Notes under the pieces: model-generated | Databases searched by the model: none | The model's input: only the letters and a program-made list of their open reading frames with translations | What the model was told of the DNA's origin: nothing | Part shown: positions 1 to 6,958 of the stretch, piece after piece | How the letters are laid out: each line of letters opens with the position of its first letter | Numbering within the stretch: the stretch's first letter is position 1 | Position numbers and translations under genes: made by a program | Assembly (NCBI GenBank): GCA_021827225.1 | Contig: JAKAXG010000010.1 | Span: 1-21,074 of the forward strand | DNA: 21,074 nt | From: Actinomycetes bacterium | GTDB taxonomy: Bacteria > Actinomycetota > Acidimicrobiia > Acidimicrobiales > Palsa-688 | Direction of reading: 5' to 3'

Positions 1-721
1 TGTCCAGCGCCGGCCCCACCGCCAGCTGACTCGCCCAACTCGACGAGTTCGCCGACAACACCGCATTCGCCGGAATCGGCGTATTGAACGACGAATCAGT
101 CCACGGTGTGATCGACGCAGACGGCGTGAGCGGACCCGACGTCGTGGTGCTGGTCGGAGTAGAGGCCGTGGTGGTCGGCGCAGGCGCGGGAGCCGGAGCA
201 GGAGCAGGAGCAGGAGCCGGCGCGGGAGCCGGCGCGGGAGCCGGGGTCGGCGCAGGAGCAGGAGCCGGCGCGGGAGCCGGGGTCGGCGCAGGAGCAGGAG
301 CCGGCGCAGGAGCAGGAGCCGGAGCAGGAGCCGGAGCCGGAGCAGGAGCAGGAGCCGGCGCGGGAGCCGGGGTCGGCGCAGGAGCAGGAGCCGGCGCGGG
401 AGCCGGGGTAGGAGCCGGGGTCGGCGCAGGAGCAGGAGTGGTCGACGTGGAACTGGTGGTGGGAGCGGAGGTGGTGGTCGGCTGCCAGGTCCACCTGTGC
501 CAACTGTGGGACTCCCAGTTGTACGAGGACCAGCTGTTGGCGTCGTGTCTCCACCCGTCGTGCCAGGTCTCGGCACTGGCAGATACCGCGGGCATGGTGA
601 TCGCAACGCCGGAGAGCATGAGCAGGCCAGCTCCCGCCTGCATACCCCGCCGCCGGCGGGCTCGCTTCTGCTGGGGGTCTCTTACGTCCTTGCGGTTTGG
701 ATTGCTATTCGGGGACGGCAT
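1..721 (-). CDS. Secreted protein with Trp-rich segment and Ala-Pro repeat linker (5' part, runs off the left edge)
   Basis: An open frame of 240 codons runs from an ATG at 721 to the window edge without a stop. The N-terminus has a basic stretch (KRARRRR, about residues 19-25), a hydrophobic core (AGLLMLSGVAITMPA) and a likely signal-peptidase site after SASA near residue 50, so the protein is probably exported. Residues 51-80 are unusually rich in Trp, His and Ser. A Thr/Ser segment then leads into about 85 residues of alternating Ala-Pro with occasional Thr-Pro (96-180). After the linker the sequence becomes ordinary (ITPWTDSSFNTPIPANAV...), which suggests that a folded extracellular domain starts there and continues outside the window. 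I do not recognise that domain. The start is uncertain: an in-frame GTG at 748 lies directly after an AAGGGG tract, too close for normal spacing. Opposite-strand open frames here come from the GC-rich repeat. Confidence 0.75.
   Translation of the reverse strand, partial: MPSPNSNPNRKDVRDPQQKRARRRRGMQAGAGLLMLSGVAITMPAVSASAETWHDGWRHDANSWSSYNWESHSWHRWTWQPTTTSAPTTSSTSTTPAPAPTPAPTPAPAPAPAPAPTPAPAPAPAPAPAPAPAPAPAPAPAPAPAPTPAPAPAPAPAPTPAPAPAPAPAPAPAPAPAPAPAPTTTASTPTSTTTSGPLTPSASITPWTDSSFNTPIPANAVLSANSSSWASQLAVGPALD
182..440. repeat. Degenerate tandem repeat encoding Ala-Pro/Thr-Pro
   Basis: On the plus strand this is a run of ggagca, ggagcc and ggcgcg hexamers. On the minus strand they read as GCT/GCG CCT/CCG codons, giving Ala-Pro. 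A higher-order unit of 36 bp (12 residues, pattern APTP followed by Ala-Pro pairs) occurs back to back starting at 236 and 272, and recurs at 362. The tract is the low-complexity linker of the secreted protein and is expected to vary in length between strains through slippage. Confidence 0.85.
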
Positions 722-970
722 GCCAGAGGCGTCGGACTCATGCCCCACCCCCTTGACCGGCCGCCGGCACGGAGGGCCGGGCCCGTGCCCCTACCGACCC
801 CGCAGCGTGCACGGAACGACGGCCGCCGACGTGGTGCCTCATGCACTCCGATGAAGTCCCCTCGAACGGCCCGACCACTACCCGAAGCCGCGGACCGGGC
901 AACCCGGAGATCGGCGCCGGGGACGAGGGACCTAAGAAAAGCAGAAAGCCCGGTGGCCCACCACGAAGGA
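722..970. other. Intergenic leader region without a recognised gene
   Basis: This 249-bp gap lies between the stop of the first ATP-grasp gene and the start of the secreted protein, both on the minus strand. Read on the minus strand it begins with a short imperfect GGTG/CACC stem followed by a pyrimidine-rich stretch (about 922-957), which could be a weak terminator. It ends with an AAGGGGGTGGGG purine tract (743-754) just before a 19-codon frame starting at the ATG at 741. I compared it by eye with c-di-GMP and c-di-AMP (ydaO) riboswitch consensus elements and could not match either. Confidence 0.4.
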
Positions 971-2155
971 TCAGCCGAACTTCCGAAAAGCAACGTTCCG
1001 GTCGGGACGTAGGAGAGCCTCCAGAAGCGGAACCGCCACGGGGACCGCGTCCGCAGGATTTGAAACCAGGTAGTGGTAATGGAGCCCCGGTGTGCCGTTG
1101 ACCTCGATGACAACCCCTCCGGCGTCGAGCAGAGATACGGAGGGATCCGGCGTCATCAGATCCACGCCGGCAAAGCGCAGACCCATGGATTCGACGGCAC
1201 GGGCGGCATCCCGGATGAGGTCCGGGCCCAGCTCACCAGGGGGCACGGAGCGAACCTGATCGGCGCCACTCTGGTTGACAGCCGATTTGACGGTGACGGC
1301 CTCACCCCGCTCCGGGACAGACGACAGGGTAAGGCCGGCCCTGCCCAACGTGAGGAGGCAATCCAGGTCGACGGTCAGCACCGCCAGCCCGGCGGCGCTG
1401 CCCGGCTCCACTCTTCTGCGGTTCTCCGCCCGTATCAGCTCCTCGACGGTGGATCGCCCGTCGCCCACCACCCGGGGTGGCTCCCGGAGCAGCACGTCGA
1501 TCAATCGGCCGTCGAGGAACAGCAGGCGGTACTCGGATCCCTGCCCCTGCTCCTCGACGAGAAGGCGTGAGTCCCACCGCCTGGCCCACATCCGGGCCCG
1601 CTCGAACTCCTCGGCACTGCGCACTCCGCAGGTGACGCCCTCCCCGCCGGATGTGCTCCGAGCCGGCTTGACCACGACGGCACCCTGGGCCCGGTCACCG
1701 AGAAGCGTGATGCTGGAGCGGGGCTCGGACGCGTCCACTTCGGCGTAGCGGGCCATCGGGATACCGGCATCAGCGAGCAGCCGGTGACAGGCCACCTTGT
1801 CCAGGGCGAGCTGCAGCGAGACGCCGAAGTCCAGCATGACGGTGTGGTACCAGGCAACCGTCTGCACGTCGCCTCTCCTCAGGAGGAGGAAGTCGTCGAC
1901 CAGCGTCTCGCAGTCCGCCCCCACGCAGTTGGCGGCCTCTGCCCATATCCGTTGGTAGACCCGCCGGCGGGCCTCAGCGGCCCCGGAGTCATGTTGTGCC
2001 ACGGCCCGGCGTCCCGAAACCGCGGCAGCAAATCCCACTTCACGAAGAAAGTCCAATTTGGGAGCTAATACCCGTCCAACCTTGCCGGTCATAGCCAGTC
2101 TGGCCAATATTGCCGTTGAAGCCTTGACCGACGGTCGCCTCGCCTCCACAATCAT
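971..2155 (-). CDS. ATP-grasp ligase resembling the cyanophycin-synthetase ATP-grasp domain
   Basis: This is a predicted ATP-dependent carboxylate-amine or thiol ligase that would activate a carboxylate as an acyl phosphate and join it to an amine. From the ATG at 2155 it is 394 residues. Visible ATP-grasp elements are LALDKVACHRLLADAGIP (117-133), the ATP-binding lysine in VVVKPARSTSGGEGVT (161-175), LLVEEQGQGSEYRLL (198-212), RVVGDGRSTVEELI (228-241) and FAGVDLM...VVIEVNGTPGLHYH (328-361) with the metal-binding Glu/Asn. The GDG-STVEELI block followed by an N-rich helix resembles cyanophycin synthetase and related GshAB-type ligases, but the Mur-ligase domain of CphA is absent. The frame stays open upstream to 2329, which would overlap the divergent gene, so 2155 is preferred. 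The substrate cannot be named. Neighbouring enzymes suggest a small biosynthetic pathway. Confidence 0.8.
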   Translation of the reverse strand: MIVEARRPSVKASTAILARLAMTGKVGRVLAPKLDFLREVGFAAAVSGRRAVAQHDSGAAEARRRVYQRIWAEAANCVGADCETLVDDFLLLRRGDVQTVAWYHTVMLDFGVSLQLALDKVACHRLLADAGIPMARYAEVDASEPRSSITLLGDRAQGAVVVKPARSTSGGEGVTCGVRSAEEFERARMWARRWDSRLLVEEQGQGSEYRLLFLDGRLIDVLLREPPRVVGDGRSTVEELIRAENRRRVEPGSAAGLAVLTVDLDCLLTLGRAGLTLSSVPERGEAVTVKSAVNQSGADQVRSVPPGELGPDLIRDAARAVESMGLRFAGVDLMTPDPSVSLLDAGGVVIEVNGTPGLHYHYLVSNPADAVPVAVPLLEALLRPDRNVAFRKFG

Positions 2156-2158
2156 CGA

Positions 2159-2176
2159 TCGAACACCACCGTTCGA
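2159..2176. promoter_or_regulatory. Perfect inverted repeat TCGAAC-N6-GTTCGA between divergent ATP-grasp genes
   Basis: The 45-bp gap between the ATG at 2155 (minus) and the GTG at 2201 (plus) contains two 6-bp arms that are exact reverse complements, separated by ACCACC. This is the geometry of a dimeric repressor or activator site. It lies within the translation-initiation zone of the minus-strand gene, so it could instead act as a leader hairpin. No regulator gene lies beside it in the window. Confidence 0.45.
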
Positions 2177-2200
2177 CCGAGGCGAAAGGACCGAATAGGG

Positions 2201-3490
2201 GTGGAGAGTTCCGTCACTAATACTCCTGTCAGGACCGACGGAGTGCGTCACGATCTCACCATGATGCCAGCCGTGATCATCGGCGGCACAATGAATGTAT
2301 TGAGTGTGGCCCGGGGTCTCTGGTCGCATGGTGTGGCCGTTGACGTTATCGGCGGAACAGTGGACTCTCCGGCGCTCTGGTCAAAGTCTGTCCGAAATTA
2401 CTATCGCCCCACCGGAGAGGACGCCGACCGCCGGTGGATGGAACTTCTACGCCACCACCTGGAGCCGTCGGTGCTGCTGGCAGGCAGCGATGAGGCTCTG
2501 GAATTGATCGTGAATCACCGCCAGGAACTGATCGAGTTGGGCCATCGTCCTATCGAGGCCAATGACGAGGCCATCGTCGACATGCTCGACAAATCGAGGA
2601 CCTACGAGATCGCCCGCGATGCCGGGGTCGAAGCTCCCGACACCCTGACAGTCACGACCACCGACGACCTGTCCTCACTGGATGATTTTCGCTTCCCTTG
2701 CGCCGTCAAGCCGGTGGAGTCACACGTCTTCACCCGTCGGTTCCACCCCTTCGCCAAGGGGGCCCGCGTCGCCTCGGCCACAGAGGCAGCGTCGCTCCTC
2801 GAGCCGATTGTGCGGGAAGGCATCCCGATGCTCCTCACCGAGGTCGTCGAAGGCTCCGACGAGTGCTGCTCTTACTACACCTACCTGGACGAGAACGGTG
2901 ACCCGCTCCTCGAGTACACGAAGCGGAAGCTCAGGGTCTACCCCACGGGATTCGGTCTGGGCACGTACCACATGAGTGAATGGCAGCCCGACGTGGCCGA
3001 GGTCGGACTGCGTTTCTGCCGCGCCGCCAAGCTGCGGGGCATCGCAAATGTGGAATTCAAGCGGGACTCCCGCGATGGACGGCTCCGCCTCATCGAGTGC
3101 AACGCCCGCTTCACCAACGCTCAAGAGGTGGTGAGGAAGTCGGGGATCGACATGGGCTGGCTGGCCTACGCCCGGATGACCGGCATGCCGCTCCCAAGTT
3201 TCGGCTCCCCCCGTGACCGGGTGGGCCTCCTCTTCCTCGTGGAGGACCTCCAGGCGCTCATCGACTACCGGCGGAGAGGCGAGCTCTCGGTGATCCAGTG
3301 GCTTCGGTCCGTAGCGATGCGCCAGGCACCTCCCTTGTTCGACTGGCGTGATCCGCTTCCCAGCACGGTGAACTTCCTGTCTTTTGCCCGCCGGGTCGGT
3401 CGCCACGCAGGCCGGCGAGCCCGAGGGCGCACCTCCGGGGGCTTGACCACGGCCGATCCATACGCCCCAGCGGGGCGGGCTGCTCAGTAG
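2201..3490 (+). CDS. ATP-grasp carboxylate-amine ligase (D-aspartate-ligase / COG3919-like)
   Basis: A second, unrelated-looking ATP-grasp enzyme of 429 residues, predicted to form an amide bond at the expense of ATP. It opens with a nucleotide-fold segment (PAVIIGGTMNVLSVARGLW, about 23-41), then SDEALELI (96-103) and MLDKSRTYEIARDAGVEAP (128-146), where K131 starts the ATP-grasp fold. The ATP-binding lysine is in FPCAVKP (165-171). YTKRKLRVYPTGFGLGTYH (239-257) and IANVEFKRD...LIECNARF (281-304) carry the ligand-binding and metal-binding residues. The KRKLR-YP-GFG block is typical of predicted ATP-grasp enzymes of the D-aspartate ligase / COG3919 group. The basic, Ala/Arg-rich tail after about residue 400 is probably unstructured. 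The GTG start is preceded by AAAGGA at 2185-2190 (10-nt spacing); ATG at 2261 or 2264 would also be acceptable. The next gene on this strand starts 43 bp downstream, so they are probably co-transcribed. Confidence 0.8.
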   Translation: MESSVTNTPVRTDGVRHDLTMMPAVIIGGTMNVLSVARGLWSHGVAVDVIGGTVDSPALWSKSVRNYYRPTGEDADRRWMELLRHHLEPSVLLAGSDEALELIVNHRQELIELGHRPIEANDEAIVDMLDKSRTYEIARDAGVEAPDTLTVTTTDDLSSLDDFRFPCAVKPVESHVFTRRFHPFAKGARVASATEAASLLEPIVREGIPMLLTEVVEGSDECCSYYTYLDENGDPLLEYTKRKLRVYPTGFGLGTYHMSEWQPDVAEVGLRFCRAAKLRGIANVEFKRDSRDGRLRLIECNARFTNAQEVVRKSGIDMGWLAYARMTGMPLPSFGSPRDRVGLLFLVEDLQALIDYRRRGELSVIQWLRSVAMRQAPPLFDWRDPLPSTVNFLSFARRVGRHAGRRARGRTSGGLTTADPYAPAGRAAQ

Positions 3491-3533
3491 GTCTCCACCT
3501 CAGCCCAGACAGAGAAAAGGGGTAGTTATCCAC

Positions 3534-4280
3534 ATGACTCAGATCGATCTACGAACGACCGAGAGCGAGGCTCCGGCGAAGCCGCAGTCGGGTGAGCTGA
3601 ACCCCGGCCCGGGGTTCCGGCTGCGTCAGGACATAGAGAGACCGGATCCGGCGGTGATCGAGGCCTTCGGGCGGTTCGAGACAGCGCTCATCTCGGACAT
3701 GATGAACCGGCTCTACACCATGTGCTCAGCCATACATTCGGTTACCGGGCCCGACGCCCGGATCCTCGGTCCGGCGTGCACGGTCAAGGTCTTCCCCGGC
3801 GACAACCTCATGGTGCACAAGGCCCTGGACGTCGCCCGGCCGGGAGATATCATCGTCGTGGACGCGAGCTCCTCGAACCTCAACGGTGTTCTGGGGGACC
3901 TGATCTCCACCAAGGCCCGGCACCGTGGGATAGCGGGCTTCATAGTCGACGGGCTGGTGCGGGATGTGGAGCGCATCGTGGCGCTGGGGGATTTCCCGGT
4001 CTTCGCCCGTGGAGTGACCCCCATAGGGCCTCTCCACCGCGGCCCGGGCGAGATCAACTTCCCGGTATCGGCCGGGGGCATAGTCGTGAAGCCCGGTGAC
4101 ATCGTCTACGGCGATCTGGACGGGGTGGTCGTGATCCCCCGGGAGGAGGCGGTGACCCTGCTGCAGCGGGTTGCCACCAAGGCCGAGGCGGAGGCCGACT
4201 ACGTGGCTGCGGTGGCCAAGGGCAACTTCTCGAACGCCTGGGTGGACCGGGTACTCCAGGAAGCTTCGCTGGACTTCTGA
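3534..4280 (+). CDS. RraA-family protein (HMG/CHA aldolase-like)
   Basis: 248 residues with the RraA/demethylmenaquinone-methyltransferase-like fold. Characterised members include 4-hydroxy-4-methyl-2-oxoglutarate aldolase and oxaloacetate decarboxylase, which use a divalent metal held near an Arg-Asp pair. Diagnostic segments are ALISDMMNR (51-59), PGD-LMVHKAL (88-98), RPGDIIVVD (102-110), GDLISTKARHRGIAGFIVDGLVRD (121-144; RD at 143-144 is the catalytic pair) and KPGDIVYGDLDGVVVIP (186-202). These active-site residues favour an enzyme over the RNase E inhibitor type. The first 28 or so residues are a non-conserved extension. AAAGGGG at 3516-3522 is the ribosome-binding site for the ATG. The gene lies 43 bp after the ATP-grasp gene and its stop is 12 bp from the left end of the IS. 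The substrate is unknown; the context suggests it handles a hydroxy- or oxo-acid. Confidence 0.85.
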   Translation: MTQIDLRTTESEAPAKPQSGELNPGPGFRLRQDIERPDPAVIEAFGRFETALISDMMNRLYTMCSAIHSVTGPDARILGPACTVKVFPGDNLMVHKALDVARPGDIIVVDASSSNLNGVLGDLISTKARHRGIAGFIVDGLVRDVERIVALGDFPVFARGVTPIGPLHRGPGEINFPVSAGGIVVKPGDIVYGDLDGVVVIPREEAVTLLQRVATKAEAEADYVAAVAKGNFSNAWVDRVLQEASLDF

Positions 4281-4292
4281 ATCTGGTCCTCG

Positions 4293-4336
4293 AGTGGGGA
4301 GCCGTCCGGTCCAGTTGAGTCCACAGGCGTGGTGTA
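4293..4336 (+). repeat. Left terminal inverted repeat of the IS256-family element
   Basis: Pairs with the reverse complement of 5712-5758. It begins agtggggagccg, 12 bp after the RraA stop codon. The transposase ribosome-binding site (gagaggag, 4420-4427) lies about 85 bp inside it. Confidence 0.75.
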
Positions 4337-4435
4337 CGGGGTGACCCGGCGGGAGGGGTAGGTCCCCCACTCGCGACGACCACCGCATCAATCTCAAGAA
4401 GTCCTGCGAAGACATTCCTGAGAGGAGAAGATGCG

Positions 4436-5677
4436 GTGGCAGTCCCTACAACGATGGATCCCGGCAGCTGGCTGGTCAAGCACCTCGAGACCGAGGACGG
4501 CGATCTGCTGCGGGAGATGATCAAGACCTTCGCCGAGGCGTTGATGTCCGCCGAGGCCCAAGCGATCTGCAACGCCGGCTACGGCGAGGTGTCGGCCGAG
4601 CGGACCAACAGCCGGAACGGCTACCGGGCCCGGGAGTTCGACACTCGGGCCGGGACGATCGAGCTGGCCGTGCCCAAGTTGCGCAAGGACAGCTACTACC
4701 CGGGCTGGCTGCTCACCCCCCGCCGTCGGGCGGAGCAGGCGCTGACCCAGGTGGTGGCCCAGTGCTACATCGAGGGGGTGTCGACCCGGAGGGTGGACGA
4801 CATCGTCAAGGCAATGGGTATCGACGGGATCTCCAAGTCCCAGGTGTCTCAGATGGCCAAGAGCCTCGATGTGCAGGTGGAGGCGTTCCGGTCCAGGCCG
4901 CTCGATGCCGGCCCCTATACCTACGTGTGGCTCGACGCGCTGACCCAGAAGGTCCGAGAGGGCGGGCGGATCGTGAACGTGGCCGTGGTGGTCGCCACCG
5001 GCGTGAACGCCAACGGGAACCGGGAGGTGCTCGGGATGGACGTGATCACCACCGAGGACGGGGCCGGCTGGTTGGCCTTCCTGCGCTCTTTGGTGGCGCG
5101 GGGACTGTCGGGGGTGCAGCTGGTCATCTCCGACAGCCACGAGGGCCTCAAACAGGCCATCGCGTCGGTCCTGCCGGGAGCGTCGTGGCAGCGGTGTAGG
5201 ACCCATGCCATGCGGAACCTGCTCACCCGGGTCCCGAAGGCCTCGCAGTCGATGGTGGCCACGCTGGTGCGGACGATCTTCGAGCAGCCCGACTCCGAGC
5301 AGGTCTGGGCGCAGCACGCCCGGGTGGTCGAGCAGCTCCAGGCCCTGTTCCCCGACGCGGCCAACATGCTCGTCGACATGGCCCCCGACCTGCTCGCCTT
5401 CACCGCCTTCCCGGTCGAGCACTGGTCGGCCATCCGCTCCAACAACCCCCAGGAACGGCTCAACAAGGAGCTCCGCCGGCGCACCGACGTGGTCGGGATC
5501 TTCCCCAACCGGGCGGCCGTGATCCGCCTCGTCGGTGCCGTGCTGGCCGAGCAACACGACGAGTGGGCCGTCGCCCGGCGCTACATGAGCTCTGAAAGCC
5601 TCACCAAAGCCCGCCTACGCGTCATAGACGGCGAACCCCAGGAGGTGATCCCACACGAACTGACCGAAGCCGTGTAG
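4436..5677 (+). CDS. IS256-family (mutator-type) transposase
   Basis: 413 residues, a full-length DDE transposase that cuts and rejoins the element ends. Likely catalytic residues are D167 in YTYVWLDALTQK, D233 in QLVISDSHEGLKQ and E340 in RSNNPQERLNKELRRRTDVVGIFPN, the family's typical third-acid block. C254 and H257 in WQRCRTHAMRN form the conserved C-x2-H motif between the second Asp and the Glu. The N-terminal SRNGYR segment is also typical. The start is a GTG with gagaggag 8 nt upstream; an ATG at 4431 is out of frame and closes soon. No stop or frameshift is seen, so the element may be active. Confidence 0.95.
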   Translation: MAVPTTMDPGSWLVKHLETEDGDLLREMIKTFAEALMSAEAQAICNAGYGEVSAERTNSRNGYRAREFDTRAGTIELAVPKLRKDSYYPGWLLTPRRRAEQALTQVVAQCYIEGVSTRRVDDIVKAMGIDGISKSQVSQMAKSLDVQVEAFRSRPLDAGPYTYVWLDALTQKVREGGRIVNVAVVVATGVNANGNREVLGMDVITTEDGAGWLAFLRSLVARGLSGVQLVISDSHEGLKQAIASVLPGASWQRCRTHAMRNLLTRVPKASQSMVATLVRTIFEQPDSEQVWAQHARVVEQLQALFPDAANMLVDMAPDLLAFTAFPVEHWSAIRSNNPQERLNKELRRRTDVVGIFPNRAAVIRLVGAVLAEQHDEWAVARRYMSSESLTKARLRVIDGEPQEVIPHELTEAV

Positions 5678-5711
5678 AACTAACGATCAACGGTTGATGT
5701 GGTGGTCGTCA

Positions 5712-5758
5712 TACACCACTCCCGTGGGCTCAACCTCCGGTCCGGGCGGCTCCCCACT
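5712..5758 (-). repeat. Right terminal inverted repeat of the IS256-family element
   Basis: Reverse complement matches 4293-4336 with identical outer 12 bases and a few internal mismatches. It lies 34 bp after the transposase stop and ends 30 bp before the stop of the convergent dehydrogenase gene. Confidence 0.75.
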
Positions 5759-5788
5759 GACGCGCGTAACGGCCCAGGGATGCTGAGG

Positions 5789-6889
5789 TCAGCCGGCGAA
5801 GGCTTCCGCCCTGTAAGCCAGGTCGTGGAGACCGGCGACCCGGCAGACCTCCCCCACCCGGAGCAGCTCACCACGGTGAACGGGCAGGCCGCCTCGTCGC
5901 CTGGTGGCGGCCGCCAGGGCGGTGTCCTGGCCGGGATACTTCAAAGGCGGGGCCGTCTGGTCCTGTGGCAGACCCAGCAGCCGGTCGACCATCTCGTCCA
6001 GGACCCTGGTTCGCGATCGTCGTCCGAGCAATCCGACGTCGATGGTCATGAAGACGTGACCGGTGTTCTGTGGTCTCTCGAAGTCGTTGTACAACGAGGC
6101 CATCTGATCATCCGTGTCGGCACCCGCCAGCAGCACACAGAGCATGCTGATGGCCATGGCGAGGCCCGACCCCTTGGGACCGCCGACGGGCAGGAGGCAG
6201 CCGGCCAGAGCCTCCTGCGGGTCGGTCGTCGGACGTCCGAGCGGATCGAGGGCCACGCCCTCCGGGAGAGGCTCTCCGAGGTCCCGGGCCCTGGTGATCT
6301 TCCCCTGGGCTATGACACTGGAGGACATGTCGAGCACGAAGTCCGGGTGATCGCCGAGCGGCACGCCGATGGCCAGGGGGTTGGTCCCGAAGAACGGCCG
6401 CGAGGCCCCGTACGGGGCCATGCGCTTGACCGCGTTGGACATGATGATGCTGACCTGCCCGGCCCGGGCGGCCCGGCGGGCGTAGTAGCCGGCGGCCCCG
6501 AAGTGGGTGCTGTTGTAGACCGCGACCATTCCCAGTCCGTGGCGGGAACTGATGGAGATGCATTTGTCGAGCGCTTTCAGGGCGGCGGCCGGCCCCAGGG
6601 CGTTATCCGCGTCCATCCGGCAGAACACCCCGTGCTCATGGGTGAACCGCACACACTGGGTGCCACCGGCCAGCCCAGCCAACACCCGCTTCATGTAGAT
6701 GGGTACCCGCTGGAAGCCGTGGGACTCCATGGCCCGGATGTTGGCGTCTATCAGAACGTCAGCGACAGCGGCGGCGTCTTCGCCGGGTATCCCGATCCCC
6801 TGGAAGCAGTCGGTGGTCAGCTGCCACAGCTGGCCGACGTCCACACGGACCTCTGGGTCGTCCTTCCGGCCACTGTTGGCGAGTGTCAT
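5789..6889 (-). CDS. Ldh-family (malate/L-lactate type) NAD(P)-dependent oxidoreductase
   Basis: 366 residues of the type 2 malate/L-lactate dehydrogenase family (relatives: ureidoglycolate, sulfolactate and delta1-piperideine-2-carboxylate reductases), cytosolic enzymes that interconvert 2-hydroxy and 2-oxo acids or reduce cyclic imino acids. Family blocks are present in order: ESHGFQRVP (55-63, with the SHG at 56-58), NSTHFGAAGYYA (126-137, with the active-site His), PFFGTNPLAIGVP (165-177), LDMSSSVIAQGK (186-197) and PVGGPKGSGLA (234-244). The length is normal. ATG 6889 has an AGGA ribosome-binding sequence 7 nt upstream. The C-terminal 40 residues (Arg/Gly-rich) fit the family less well. 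Substrate specificity cannot be read from these motifs. Before the IS arrived, this gene and the RraA gene would have been convergent with about 42 bp between stops. Confidence 0.88.
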   Translation of the reverse strand: MTLANSGRKDDPEVRVDVGQLWQLTTDCFQGIGIPGEDAAAVADVLIDANIRAMESHGFQRVPIYMKRVLAGLAGGTQCVRFTHEHGVFCRMDADNALGPAAALKALDKCISISSRHGLGMVAVYNSTHFGAAGYYARRAARAGQVSIIMSNAVKRMAPYGASRPFFGTNPLAIGVPLGDHPDFVLDMSSSVIAQGKITRARDLGEPLPEGVALDPLGRPTTDPQEALAGCLLPVGGPKGSGLAMAISMLCVLLAGADTDDQMASLYNDFERPQNTGHVFMTIDVGLLGRRSRTRVLDEMVDRLLGLPQDQTAPPLKYPGQDTALAAATRRRGGLPVHRGELLRVGEVCRVAGLHDLAYRAEAFAG

Positions 6890-6909
6890 CCTGTGATCCT
6901 GCGTGCTGT

Positions 6910-6935
6910 GCCCCCGCCCGGGGCCGGGCGGGGGC
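6910..6935 (-). terminator. Strong GC hairpin between secreted-protein gene and dehydrogenase
   Basis: GCCCCCGCCCGG and CCGGGCGGGGGC are perfect reverse complements separated by two bases, giving about 11 G-C pairs around a tight loop. The hairpin lies 24 bp after the stop of the 1051-residue protein and 21 bp before the dehydrogenase ATG on the same strand. There is no U-tract, as is common for actinobacterial terminators. It may instead limit read-through or affect translation of the dehydrogenase. Confidence 0.6.
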
Positions 6936-6958
6936 GGACCGGTTGGGACTTGTGGCGG

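Larger units (their letters stand above)
4293..5758 (+). mobile_element. IS256-family insertion sequence with terminal inverted repeats
   Basis: A single transposase gene is flanked by imperfect inverted repeats at 4293-4336 and 5712-5758. The outermost 12 bases (agtggggagccg) are identical after reverse complementation, and matching continues inward through gtccggtcc/gcccggacc, ttgag-cca and gtggtgta, with a 3-nt gap. This gives an element of about 1.47 kb, a normal size for IS256-like elements. I found no 8-9 bp target duplication: the left flank reads tggtcctcg and the right flank gacgcgcgt. Either it was lost, an end was recombined, or the true ends differ slightly. The element lies between two convergent genes and damages neither. 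Confidence 0.85.

Noticed and set aside
182..440. CRISPR-like array
   Set aside because: The repeats are contiguous, degenerate and coding, with no unique spacers.
96..554. A 152-codon Cys/Ser-rich open frame on the minus strand
   Set aside because: Shifted frame of the secreted-protein gene; it lacks a signal peptide, while the frame from 721 has one plus a coherent linker.
84..854. A 256-codon Gly-Ala-rich open frame on the plus strand
   Set aside because: It is the mirror of the Ala-Pro repeat on the minus strand; it has no ribosome-binding site and its non-repeat parts show no protein-like pattern.
722..970. Possible riboswitch in the leader of the secreted-protein gene
   Set aside because: The GC-rich leader has several short stems, but I could not match conserved cores of c-di-AMP, c-di-GMP or other common classes.
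4394..5557. A 387-codon open frame antisense to the transposase
   Set aside because: Shadow frame in high-GC DNA with Asp/His/Gly-rich composition; the sense frame has all transposase motifs.
4284..5767. 8-9 bp target-site duplication around the IS
   Set aside because: The flanks next to the inferred ends (tggtcctcg and gacgcgcgt) do not match.
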